A stretch of DNA of 64,000 bases, from the NCBI RefSeq assembly GCF_024166365.1, contig NC_064819.1, positions 149,258,793 through 149,322,792 on the forward strand. The letters are read 5' to 3'. A model generated the notes under the pieces. That model had not been told where the DNA came from, ran no database searches, and saw only the letters and a program-made list of their open reading frames with translations. Shown one piece after another: positions 44,643 to 55,842 of this stretch. Origin of the DNA: Elephas maximus indicus (Eukaryota; Chordata; Mammalia; Proboscidea; Elephantidae). The translations under genes were made by a program, and so were the position numbers. Within the stretch, counting starts at the first letter, position 1. Every line of letters begins with the position of its first letter.

Positions 44643-45969
44643 CTGCAATTAAAAGTAAAATGTTAATTTTATGCAAGTATATCTTACAATTTCTCATATG
44701 AATACTTCACCAGATAATTTAATTTACTAAAAAGCCAAGTAAAAACTGTTAGAAAATATTTACAGTTGACCATTCCAAGCTCAACAAAAAATTTCCAGTA
44801 AATACAGTATTCTGAACTATTAATAGATGAAATGGTATGAAGTCTGGGCTTCACTTTAAAATAATCCAGTAGGGTGGCAGGTAGGAGAAGAAATGGCACA
44901 AGCCAAGTGTTGATAATTGAAGTAGAGTGAGGGTTCATTATGTTATTTTCTCTACTTTTGTGTACATTTCCAAACTTCCATAAGAAAATGTTTTCAAAAT
45001 ATTTTAAACAATGATGAGTATCTAATGATGTTTAAAAATAAGCAAAAGGTAGTCAAAAGAATAAAAAGTCTAAGAATTGCTATAACATTTTAACTGGTTA
45101 TTTGAATAAAATTTATATTCTCAATTTTAGATTAAGAATATCTATTCTAATTTGATGTTTGCCAAAATTCCTTATTGATCTTATCTCCAGGTTCTCTTAT
45201 AAAATATCAAACATGTTGAAATTTTCTTAAGCATTTGGAAATGACTGTTAAACCTGAAAAAAAAAGCTTGAATTTCTTTAAATTCAATTAAAAAACAGAG
45301 ATAGCAATAGCTGGGCACATTAATAACAAAAAATAAAAATAGAGGTTGTTTTACAACATTCAAACCAACCCATCCCTCCCACCCGTATATTTCCTTTCTG
45401 TTCTTATACCCCTAATAAGCCACTCCTCCCTCCTTAGAATGTTTCTGTGTTCCTTAAAATACAGAGTTTCATCCTACACTTTCCTGAGCCATCTTATTTG
45501 TTCAAATATGATTCCAAATAACATTCAAATCCCTAATCCTTGCCCCTCTCTGGCCCTTTCCTTCCTTATAAAATTCCAACAACTATATTCTATAAACTCA
45601 AGTTGAAAATGACTCAATTTATCCCCTACCTCAGCAAGCAACAACCACATTCACCCAAATGTTTAAACTGAAACCTGTGTCATCTTTGATCATTTCTTCT
45701 CCTTCAATCAAACCTAATCAGTAACCAGGTCTACCCAATTCTATTTCCTAAGTGTCATATGTAACCAAATATAAAGTGCCCGAACATTTTCCTCTAATAA
45801 GACCTCTCCCCATACACCCATGAAATATTTTGGCACAACTGAATGAATTAATTTTGGGAGATACAGATGAAAGACAAATGCCTACATGCAATGTTTAATT
45901 AACTAATTTAATTCTATATACATACTTAGAGTAACATCATATAAAATATATTTAGAAATAGTTTTTTTT

Positions 45970-46390
45970 CTCATCATTATTTTTAACAGTTTTATTCAAA
46001 CTTTTCCAGCTTGTATTAGTTTGGTCTGTTTCTCAACTTTATATAAACGAAATCTTGCTGTATATGTTCTTTAATATCTTGCTTCTTTCATTCAATATTA
46101 TATTTTTAAGATTTATTCACACTGTTACAAGTTGTTGTCAGTTGCCTTAAAGTCAATTCCAACTCATGAGCTACACCACCACCCACCCACTGCCACTGAG
46201 TCAATTCCCCTTTGGGATGCCGATCGCTTTAACCACTGCACCATCAGGGCTCCATGAGCTACAGTTTAATCATTTTTATTGTTATATATTAAATGTTATA
46301 AATCCAACAATGATTTATCTTTCCATTCTATTGTTGATAAACATTTGTATTATTTCTAGTTTATCTTTAAAAAAGATATAGGGGAAAGCA
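45970..46390 (-). mobile_element. Old L1 fragment (antisense), with SINE insertion
   Basis: Minus-strand L1 3' region. On the given strand CTTTATATAAACGAAATCTT, TTCTTTCATTCAATATTATA and TTGATAAACATTTG follow the antisense of the common L1 C-terminal segment. It is interrupted at about 46132-46255 by AfroSINE-derived sequence. Confidence 0.55.
46132..46255 (-). mobile_element. Nested, internally deleted AfroSINE pieces (antisense)
   Basis: An SINE/RTE 3' tail (GTTGTTGTCAGTTGCC ... TTCCAACTCATGAGCTACA) is followed by a second piece (CCACTGCCACTGAGTC ... CACTGCACCATCAGGGCTC) joining the tail directly to the head with the centre missing. CATGAGCTACA occurs on both sides of the second piece. Confidence 0.75.
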
Positions 46391-46822
46391 ATCAAGTCTT
46401 AAACTGAGTCAAATGTCAACACATCTGGCCTTTGTTGAGATATCTTATGAGAAGCTTCAAAGATTATAGTCATTCATATACTGTGTGATGAAAACACATA
46501 TTCATGAATGTTGAAAACACCTTTGTTACTTTTCTTATACTTAAGTTCACAAAATAAAGGCAAAAAGACATTGGATAATTTAAGTTTCTGTGATAGGACA
46601 TATGGCTATTAGTAACTGCTTAAATAATCAAAGCTCAGAGTTGGACAAATTAAAGTCTTCATCTGACAACCTATTTCAAAGGCAGAAATAAGGCCCTTTG
46701 AAATATGACACATGGCTATATTATATAAATTATTTTTGTAAAGTAACCAGTTAATCTGAAAATTCTGCTTTCTTTTTCTTTTCAGTTTATCCTCTTATAT
46801 ATGATCCTTTAAATTGGCTTAC

Positions 46823-46934
46823 CAAGATTTACATCTGGTAGTATTTTATCAAGAAATTGTGTTTCACCACCATTGGGGGAGAGAAAATCTGCCAGAAGTT
46901 GACTATTACTCAGTTCTGGATACTGCAGAAGTTT
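46823..46934 (-). CDS. SNX14: SNX14 ninth-last exon (end of PX domain)
   Basis: 112 nt. The acceptor is TTCATTCAAG and the donor is CTTG|GTAAGC. Encodes [24 protein letters not shown] and on to LPDVNL(G). It covers the last helix of the PX domain. Confidence 0.96.
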
Positions 46935-47019
46935 CTTGAATGAATTTAAAAAAGAGAAAGGAAAACACCATTAGAGCGCTTTAATTATCAAAATAACAAA
47001 AAGGCTGCAATTATAGAGG

Positions 47020-47430
47020 GACTAGCATAGCAGATAGTACGTAACTCGGCCTGTACACACAGACATACATGTGTTTGAGTTCTGGCTCTTCCATTTGCTA
47101 GCTAGGTGATCATAGAAATGTTCCTAAATCATCCAAGAGTCAGTTTCCTCACCTGTAAGATGGGGGTAACAACACTACCTACTTTAACCAAAAAAACCAA
47201 ACCCATTGCTGTCAAGTTGATTCTGACTCATGGAGACCTAGAGGGCAGAGTGTAGAACTGCCCATACAGTTTCCAAGGAGCACCTGGTGGATTCGAACTG
47301 CCAACCTTCTGGTTAGCAGCCGTAGCTCTTAACCACTATGCCACCAGAGTTTCCAACCTATTTTATAGTGTTGTTATATAAAGCATTTAGCACAGTACCT
47401 CACACTCAGAAGTAAGAATAAACATTAACT
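47020..47430 (+). repeat. MIR SINE, split by an AfroSINE
   Basis: The left half to 47185 shows GAGTTCTGGCTCTTCCATTT and CAGTTTCCTCACCTGTAAGA. The right half, 47356-47430, continues with AGTGTTGTTATATAAAGCAT and CACAGTACCTCACACTC. The gap is an antisense AfroSINE. Confidence 0.75.
47186..47355 (-). mobile_element. AfroSINE (antisense, short type)
   Basis: Reverse orientation: AAACCAAACCCATTGCTGTC, GTTTCCAAGGAGCACCTGG, GGTTAGCAGCCGTAGCTCTT, then CACTATGCCACCAGAG. Inserted into a MIR. Confidence 0.93.
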
Positions 47431-47443
47431 AAAATTAGTTCTC

Positions 47444-47487
47444 TATGAGTCGGAATCGACTCGACGGCACTGGGTTTTTTTTTTAAT
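47444..47487 (+). mobile_element. Extremely truncated AfroSINE stub (44 bp)
   Basis: Only the 3' end TATGAGTCGGAATCGACTCG plus ACGGCACTGGG and a T-rich tail. It is flanked by the perfect duplication ATTAGTTCTC (47434-47443 and 47488-47497). Confidence 0.88.
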
Positions 47488-48446
47488 ATTAGTTCTCAGT
47501 TTCTCAACTATAAAATGAGTATTAAAATATACAACTTCCTTGGTAATTAAGAGAAATCAGCACAACGGGTTTTGCAAAAAGCTAAATGTAATTAATGTGA
47601 AGTAATTACTTGGAAAATCTGTCGTCTGCTACTTTTTGCAATACCATTTTCTTACAAGATAAACTGATTTTTTAAAGACAAAATTTTAAATACAATCTTA
47701 ACCTAATATTTCAGTTTTGTAACTATTTCATGATTATAAAACTTTTTGAACAGAAACCTACATAAAGTATAAGTACAGTAACATCTAATTTAACTCCATA
47801 CTACCAGAAAATATTTCTTCTTAAATGAAATTCTTTAATTCTTAAAATCAGTCTGTTAAAATAATGTTAATGTATCAACAAAGATACAGGTTAACACTAA
47901 CATATGTTGTGTTCAAACATTCTGGCAGCAATTAAGAGTTATTTCATATTTCAATTTACCTCACCAAAAAATGATATAGAAAATACTTTCTGGGTTAAAA
48001 GCATTTAACTGCTCAAGTACAGGAAATAAAATGTAAATACCCCTTTACACAGCTGAATATTTTTAATATAAAATGTATGTCTGACTGAGGGGCATCCAAA
48101 TTTTACTGAATTAACACTTGATAAAAAAAACTACAAATTCCCATGCCTAAATTAAAGAGACTTTCTTTTTTCAAATAAATAAAAGTATCCTCTCTCTGGT
48201 CTTATTCATTTGATAAAGGAAGATGTTAATTAATTTTGGAAAACAGAAGTCTCAAACAAGTAACTTTTAGGATGATTACACCATCTATCGGAATAATATA
48301 CCAATTACATTGTTTACATAACACAATATGTGCACACTTTGAAAAATGGGAATTCAATTCCAAGAGGGGAATGACACAGAGTCAGGAGATCCCAGAAACT
48401 AGAAAAACATCTGTGCACTGCAAAAGCGGAAGGATTAAGGAGTAAG

Positions 48447-48462
48447 GGGCGGGGGGGGGGGA
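48447..48462. repeat. Poly(G)-rich tract
   Basis: A G homopolymer of about 12 within GGGGCGGGGG sequence in a SNX14 intron. No repeat family recognised around it. Confidence 0.6.
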
Positions 48463-48862
48463 GTCCAAAGTTCAGAAAGTGCTAAAAACAAAACAAAATT
48501 ACACAGAAAAGAACTCTAACAAAAACTACCCAGTATTCTTAAAATGTATTTAATATTTTACACCAAGTTTTTCTTTCTTTTTTTTAAACTTCCCACACCA
48601 AAAAAATTTTAAACTAAGCCTCATACATTTTTGCCCCTAAGAAAATCTCTGGTATTTAATTAGTTATTTAAAAAAAAAAAAAAAAAAGGCTGGCAAAAAT
48701 TCATTTTCATATCCACATGGAAAAAAATTAAAAAAAAAAAAGAATTTAGAACATGCACATAGAAACATATTTGTAAAGCAAAGCATATCTATGCAAGAGA
48801 AAATAGACAAGAGAATGCTATGATACAGTGTTTTAAATTAAATGACACAGTTGGTGCTATAC

Positions 48863-48963
48863 CTGTAGATATTCCTGAAACTCTTCTCTCTTTGACTTTA
48901 AGAATTCATAATTTTTAGGGCCAATGATCCTCTTAGAAGGAAGCTGAGCATCAGGAAATGTGC
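48863..48963 (-). CDS. SNX14: SNX14 tenth-last exon (PX domain)
   Basis: 101 nt. The acceptor is AATTTCAG and the donor is CTACAG|GTATAG. Encodes (G)[26 protein letters not shown], then EFQEYLQ, the central PX segment with the proline-containing loop. Confidence 0.96.
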
Positions 48964-50069
48964 CTGAAATTAGCATATATTAAAGTTATTGCTATGTCCT
49001 ACTCCTAGTTAAAAAACTGAATTGATACATTCACTATTGCAAATTCAGATTCACAGTGCTGCCTCTTAATGATACGTTATCCTTTAAGTAATCTTTATAA
49101 AATCAGAAAGCTTCAAGTCAGAAGTCCAGACCAAAGAACTTGCATCTATATTGACATCCAAAATATTACTCTCTCTCGACAATTGCTCTTTCTTGACAGA
49201 TTTACTTAGCCTTCTATACTATTAAACCAGCTTTAAAAATTATCATGAGATTATTTTGAAATTGGCAGGGTTCTATATAAAACAAGATCTTCGAAGAAAC
49301 ACCTGTTCCCTCGTGGAAAAACAGGTAATGTTTTGCCAATGCTATATAACGTAAAAACACAATTGAAAAACCAAGACCGTGCTTTCTTAAATAGGGCTGA
49401 CTTTGCAAATTTTAGTATCCAAGATGAACAACATTGTTGGGAATCCCACTAACTTCAACTGGTCTGGGTTTTAAAGTTTGGAGGTAATTTATCTTCTCTC
49501 AGTCATAAATCAATAGGAAAAGTTCTCAGAGAAGGAACAAGCCAAGGATGGCATTGCATCAGGTGAGCAGGGACAAAGGAAAAAAAATTGAAGACAAGTA
49601 CAAACTCAAATCAAGGCAAAAACTATGGAGTAGGACCTTGTATTCTTTGTCTTCCTATGATGATTTTATTATGATAGGCTCAGCTCTTATAGCAGGGTAA
49701 AGAAGGTTCCCTGCTCTTCTCAATCAGAACCAGCCTAGATTTGGATCAAGGGACACTGCACAGAGCTCTTCCAAAATAAAAAGACTCAGAACACTCAAAT
49801 CAAACTCACCAATCTATGTATGTACAAAATGCCTGTAAATATTTCTTAACTATATTGTTGGTATTAACTAAAATAACTAAGGAGAGTGAGAAAAAGAACG
49901 AAAAAAGAAGAGTGTTCTCCTTTCCCAATTGATCTATCCTCAAAAGGAACATTCAATTATAAGTTTTGTTCCCATATCTAAATCTAAGAGCCTAATCAGA
50001 ACATATACCATGATGTGTAGCAAACATGTTTACCCAGGAAGATGTAAGAAACCTTGAAATGCCTGGTTA

Positions 50070-50361
50070 ACCCCCGGAAACCATTTTAGCTCAGTAATGA
50101 AGCCACTCCTGAGTTTCACCCTTCAGCCAAAGATTAGACAGGCCCATAAAACAAAATGAGACTAAATGGGCACACCAGTCCAGGGGCAAGGACAAGAAGG
50201 CAGGAGGGTACAGGAAAGCTGATAACAGGGAAGCCAAAGTCGGGGAGAGTGTTGACACATCACAGGGTTGGCAACAAATGTCACAAAACAATACGTGTAT
50301 TGTTTAATGAGAAGCTACTTTGCTCTGTAAACCTTCATCTAAAATACAATAAAAAAATAAA
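50070..50361 (+). mobile_element. L1 3' UTR fragment
   Basis: Closely matches the end of the L1 at 30192: AGCTCAGTAATGAAGCCACT, TGACACATCACAGGGTTGGC, TTTGCTCTGTAAACCTTCAT, and a poly(A) tail. GAAATGC on both sides is a weak target duplication. Confidence 0.82.
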
Positions 50362-50564
50362 GAAATGCTCAGTTTAAATCCTCTGCCAACTCAAGATAAG
50401 TACAAATTAAATTGGAGAGTCTTTTCAAAAAGAGTTAAATAACAGCTACCTTTTAATTATTATTAAAAAAATAAATGTGCACTACAAAAACTTTAAACAT
50501 ACTGATAACCAAAAATGAGAACCTAAAAACAGTATATTCCTACTACTCATTATGTACATCGTGT

Positions 50565-50890
50565 TGTTATTAGTTGTCATTGTATCAGCTCTGACTCATG
50601 GTGACCTTATGTATAACAGAACAAAACACTGTTCCTGGGCATTCTTCATACTGGTTATGTTTAAGTCCATTGCTGTGGCTCCTGTGTCAATCTATCTCAT
50701 CGAGGATTTTCCTCATTTTTGTTGGCCCTCTGCCAAACATGATGCCCTTCTCTAAAGACTGGTCTTTTTTGATGACATATCCAAAGTAAGCACGCCTAAG
50801 TCTCACTACCCTTGCTTCTAAGGAGCATTCTGGTTGTATTTTTTCTAATACTGATTTGTTCTTTCTTTTGGCTGTCCACATCATAGCACT
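50565..50890 (-). mobile_element. RTE LINE 3' fragment
   Basis: Parallel to 13683-13990: CTCTGACTCATGGTGACC, ATAACAGAACAAAACACTG, and AGGAGCATTCTGGTTG. In reverse, QPECSLEARVVRLRRAYFGY is legible. Confidence 0.85.
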
Positions 50891-50938
50891 TATCAATAAG
50901 ATTATACATAAGTGCTACTGTTAAATTTCTTTGCTACA

Positions 50939-52113
50939 CAATAGCAAAAAGATGCAAACAACCTAAATGCCCATCAATAGATGAATGGTTAAACAAATTA
51001 TGGTACACACACACAATGGAATACTATGCAATAATAAAGAACAATGATAAATCCGTGAAATCTCTCACAACATGGATGAATCTGGAGGGCATTATGCTGA
51101 GTAAAATAAGTCAGTCACAAAAAGGACAAATATTGTATGAGACCACTATTATAAGAACTCAAGAAAATGTTTAAACACAGAAAAATGCATTCTTTGATGG
51201 TTATGAGTGTGGAGAGGGAAGGGGAGGGGATATCACTAACTAGATAGTAGACAAGTGTCAACTTCAGTGCAGGGAAAGACAACACACAATATAGGGAAAG
51301 TCAGCACAACTGGACCAAGGCAAAAGCAAAGCAGTTTCCTAGACACATCCAAACACTTTGAGGGAGAGTAGCTGGGGCTGAGGCCAGGTGACCATAGTTT
51401 CAGGGGACATCTAGGTCAACTGGTATAACATAGTTTATAAAGAAAATGTTCTACATCCCACTTTGGTGAGTAGTGTCTTGGGTCTTAAAAGCTTGTGAGC
51501 AATCATCTAAGATACATCTACTGGTCCCATCCCACTCAGAGCAAAGAAGATGGAAGAAAACCTACGACACGAGGATAATACTAGCCAAAGGACTAACGGA
51601 CCAAATTAATGAGAGACTCCACCAGCCTTAGACCAGAAGAACTAGATGGTGCCCAGTTACCACCAAGGACTGCCCAGACAGGGAACGTGACAGAGAATCC
51701 CAGACAGAGCAGGTGAAAAATGTAGAACAAAATTCAAATTCACGTAAAAAGACCAGGCTTACTGGTCTGACACAGACTGGAAGAACCCCCCAAATTATGG
51801 CCTCTGTTAACTCAGAACTGAAATCATTCCCAAAGCCCACTCTTCAGACAAAGATTAGACAGGACTATAAAACCAAAAATAATACACATGAGGAACATGT
51901 TTCTTAGTTCAATCCGATATATGAGACCAAATGGGCAGCTCCCATCCAAAAACAGGATGAGAAGGAAGGAAGGGACAGGAACTGGCCGAATGGACACAGG
52001 GAAACTGAGGTGGAAAAGGGTAGTATGTGCTGTCATATTTTGGGGATTGCAACCAATGTCACAAAACAATACGTGTACAAATTTTTGAATGAGAAATTAA
52101 AAAAAAAAAAATC
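50939..52113 (+). mobile_element. 5'-truncated L1
   Basis: Begins in the last part of ORF2 (CAATGGAATACTATGCAATA; AACATGGATGAATCTGGAGG) and runs through the 3' UTR, with a G-rich tract near 51215, to a poly(A) tail. The target duplication CTTTGCTACA is at 50929-50938 and 52114-52123, perfect. Confidence 0.93.
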
Positions 52114-52214
52114 CTTTGCTACAATTTCTTAAAATCTAAAAACCAATCTGTCACACCAGCTTTCAAGGCTAATGCTGAAATGTAAAGCTTTATAAAAAAA
52201 AAAGAACAGCCTAC

Positions 52215-52298
52215 CATGAAATTCTGTTAGTTTTGATTCAAGTACATAGAATTCAAGGTATCTTCTATAGACAGACCAATGTTCAGGCTCATGCCCAA
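52215..52298 (-). CDS. SNX14: SNX14 eleventh-last exon (PX domain, RRYLEF motif)
   Basis: 84 nt. The acceptor is TTCAATTTACAG and the donor is CATG|GTAGGC. Encodes (V)[27 protein letters not shown]. RRYLEF sits at the position of the PX-domain RRY motif that in other sorting nexins contacts the phosphoinositide 3-phosphate. Confidence 0.96.
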
Positions 52299-52698
52299 CT
52301 GTAAATTGAATAAATACACATTGAGTAATATATACTTTTACAACCTACTACTAAAAGGATACTGTATTTAAAACATTAAACATATAAGCTAGAAATTATG
52401 CAAGTCTTAATAATTTATTATTTCTTGGCATTACATTATTAATATATTTCATTCCCTATTTTAATTTTAAATTGCTTAGAAGAGATTGATGAATATCATC
52501 TATTTATGATGTTACTCAAGAATATACTTTTTTTTACAATGGAATCATAGAGCTGGAAAAAACTTCAAGAACTTATGTAATTATCATTATTTTTAAAACA
52601 TGTCACAAAAGTGATATAAATATAAGTATTTATAAAAATTTATAACAGATATACCTAGATCTCAAAAATATTTACCAAACTGTCCTGATTTAATAAAG

Positions 52699-52892
52699 AG
52701 CAGCACTGTCCAACAGAACTTTCTGCAATTATGAAAATGTTCTATATGCCTGCATTGACTAGTATGGCACTGGGTCACTACTGAGCACTTGAAATGTGCC
52801 CAGGCAACTAAGGAACTGAAAGTTTAATTAAATTTAAATTTTAATAGTTACATGTGACTAGGAGCTATCAAACCAGACAGCACAGATATGAA
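52699..52892. mobile_element. hAT-type DNA transposon relic
   Basis: The ends CAGCACTGTCCAACAG and AGACAGCACAG are imperfect inverted repeats, with the internal motifs GAGCACTTGAAATGTG and TACATGTGACTAGGAGC typical of a common eutherian hAT-Charlie non-autonomous family. A ~35-bp match to its right end recurs at 54367-54402. Confidence 0.6.
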
Positions 52893-52904
52893 GTAATGAT
52901 TTAA

Positions 52905-53115
52905 AGACTAAGTCTAGAGTCAGACTACCTATTCCAATTCTATTTCCACTGTTTACTAACTACAGAGTTTGGACAAATAACCACACTGTGCCTTGGTTTG
53001 CTTAGATGTAGAGTAGGAATAATTGTACGTATTACATAAAATATTTCACATAAAGTACTTTTATACAGTGCATAGCACAGAGTAAGCAGCACAGTGTAAG
53101 CAACTAAAAAATGTT
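52905..53115 (+). repeat. MIR SINE
   Basis: Diverged MIR: AGTCTAGAGTCAGACTACCT, TGTGCCTTGGTTTGCTTAGA, ACAGTGCATAGCACAGAGTA. Confidence 0.7.
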
Positions 53116-53349
53116 AACTTCCATTATTAGCATCTCATATCATTCTAGCATGGATTTGAGAATGCAATGGATCAAGTCAACCAAAACCACAACAATCCAA
53201 AATTGGATTCAGAAAAAAAGCCAACCTGATATAGTCACAACCTGTAAAGCAAGTCCCAGTTTTCTTCTCTGTAGGTCTTAAAGGCCTATATTATATTTTG
53301 GTTTTTAAAATCCTGAAATTACAATTTTGTTACACATTAAAAAAAAAAA

Positions 53350-53536
53350 GTTGCTGTCAAGTCAACTCCAACTCATGGTGATCCCATGTGTGTCAGAGTG
53401 GGGACAACTATACTCCATAGGGTTATTAAAAACCATTAAAGGCTGATTTTTTTGTAAGTAGATCGCCGAGCCTTTCTTCCAAATTGCCTCTTGGAGGACT
53501 CAAACTTCCAACCTTTTGGTTACCAGTTGAGCACAT
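53350..53536 (-). mobile_element. AfroSINE (antisense, long type 2)
   Basis: Reverse orientation: GTTGCTGTCAAGTCAACTCC, TGGTGATCCCATGTGTGTCA, GTAGATCGCCGAGCCTTTC, CAACCTTTTGGTTACCAG. The head is partly lost. Confidence 0.9.
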
Positions 53537-53733
53537 TAATAACAATGTAGTAAATTACATACTTTTTTTTCTCCTCATAGGCCATGGTTTCCTAAGAGCA
53601 CGTTACACTGACAGAGAAGTCTGATACACAGTTGGCAAAAATCATCTTTAGAATACAAATTTTAAGATTTTTTTGGTTTTAATTTTATGTTTGCATTATT
53701 AAGCCAAACCTTTAAAAAAAAAAAAAAATTATA

Positions 53734-53772
53734 GGTGACTATTAAAGTCAGGATCGACTCGATGGCACTGGG
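53734..53772 (+). mobile_element. AfroSINE 3' end fragment
   Basis: AGGATCGACTCGATGGCACT and GGGT after a GGTGACTAT-like segment; only the last ~40 bp of a SINE remain. No clear duplication. Confidence 0.6.
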
Positions 53773-53884
53773 TGAGTTACTGGGTCAAAAAGGCAAAAAC
53801 GAATGTATATTCCCAAAATATTTAAGTGTATCATGCATATATCTATCAAAATGAGATGTTACTGCTTCCCCACATTGTTTTTGT

Positions 53885-54022
53885 GTTGTTGGTAGTGCTG
53901 TTGAGCCATTTCTGACTCACAGCAACCCTACGTACAACAGAACGTAACACTGCCCGGTCCAGCATCATCCTCACAGTTGTTACGCTTGAGCCCATTGTTG
54001 CAGCCACTGTGTGAATCCACAT
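53885..54022 (-). mobile_element. RTE LINE 3' end
   Basis: TTTCTGACTCACAGCAACCC, TACAACAGAACGTAACACTG, CCAGCATCATCCTCACAG, TTGAGCCCATTGTTGCAGCC: parallel to 13690-13810. Confidence 0.82.
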
Positions 54023-55295
54023 AAATGTATTTACACTGAAAGAGATTTATATCTAAACAGTCAAATGTTTTAAATAATTTCTTGATAGACATGATGAACA
54101 GTGTGGGAAGAAATCAGATTTTAAGTACTGGGCACAGGAAGGAATTGGGCCTAAAAGGTATCCAGGGCCTCTCTTTTCAGTTATCCCCAACACTTAAAAT
54201 GCCAATTGGTAGTAGAAGCAGCAGACAAGAGGTACAAGCAGAACTATGTTCAAAAATGAGATCAGCTTGTAATTTCTTTAATGGTTTGGCTGTGCACCTG
54301 TTAGAATGCTGAGGTAGAACAGCAACTACAGCAAGACCAACAGCAAGTATAGCAAAATCAAGCAGCACTAGGGGCTATCAAACTGGACAGCACAGAAGGA
54401 GACAGAGGAAGACCCTGCCTGGTACTTAATTATAACAGGAAAAATCCAAGCTAGCTACTCTGGGCATTCTTCTTTCCCCATTCTTATGCCTTATGTTCTT
54501 GAAATAGCATCAGCTTCTGAGAAAAGTCAGAAAACCTAATATTGTTTGAAAAATAAATAAGGGGAATTATTAGCACTGACCTTCACACTATCAGTCACTC
54601 TTCTCTTAAAACCATTTCCTAACATTGCCACCTTTTTCCTCCTTTCCTCACAGGTATTTCCCTCTTCCTGAGCTCAACTTTATTTTTCTGCTCATCATTC
54701 CCAAAATGTGCATGACTTTTTTTTTGCTTTTGCTTACACCGACACTCATCTCCTGGACAAAGCCCAGGGTGTCGACTATTTATCCTGCCACGGATGCTGT
54801 TTACCCCGTTTCTACTATAGTCCATACCTACAACCAAAAGAAAAAACATAACAAAACGTGAAGAAAACTTATTGTAAAGTTATATTTGATCATATTGTTA
54901 TCAATTCTAGCTAACCCACGATTGGGGATGGGAAATGCTGTCTTAATTAGATTGGTATAATACCCGACATAGTGCTATATATGCATTAATGATAGTTAAT
55001 TAGTATAATAGCTAACAATGATGGCAACAAAACCATTAAAAGATCATTACATAAAATGCCTGGCTGGATTGTCAGGTGTCTTGAAGGCATCTACTCAGTA
55101 AGTTTTAGATGAATAGATTAATTAAGTAACTGGTAATAGAGATAACCTAAGCTTTCATTCAATTTTCTGTTCTAGACACTTAACTTTTAGATATGCAGTC
55201 ATCCCCAATAGTTAGAAATCACAAAATGGTTCTCATACCTGTTAACAAAAGACTCATGGGCTTCTTTTAAGAAAGGCACTCATAAAGATTCCTAC

Positions 55296-55497
55296 CTGCT
55301 CTTCTATCGTTTCTTTCAACATCAATACAAAACACAGGAATTCTCTCCTTTTTCTCCTTCCTTTCAGAGGAGGGATCCTCAAAAAAGTCGACATATGGAA
55401 TGCTAATTTTCCATGCAGCAAGGTTTCGGGGAGTATTCGGTGTGCTAACAGCCTCCACTGGAGAATCATCTTCCATTACAACAATACCTTCTTCTAT
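55296..55497 (-). CDS. SNX14: SNX14 twelfth-last exon (start of PX domain)
   Basis: 202 nt. The acceptor is ATTATTTTCCAG and the donor is GCAG|GTAGGA. Encodes [20 protein letters not shown], then the PX entry strand W-K-I-S-I-P-Y-V-D and [20 protein letters not shown]. Identical or nearly identical to human throughout. Confidence 0.97.
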
Positions 55498-55842
55498 CTG
55501 GAAAATAATTATCAGGATGAATTTAATATTCCTAATAATAGTGAGCACTACAGAACCTTAAAACTACAGCTTATGAGATATAACTATAAAACAGTACATC
55601 CATATCAACTATAGCATTTGGCAAATAATTTTTAAGACTTAAGCAATTAGGAGGTGATATCAAATTTTCTACTGAAAAAAGTAAAGATAGAAAATTAAAA
55701 CTAACAAGTTAGTAGCATCAACTCCAGGATGTGTTACACTATGTATGTATGAAAATGCAATAGAAAATAGAGAATAGACACTTTAGAGATCATTGGAAAA
55801 AATATTAGAAATACAGTATTTTTTTAAATGTTCAACATTTGT

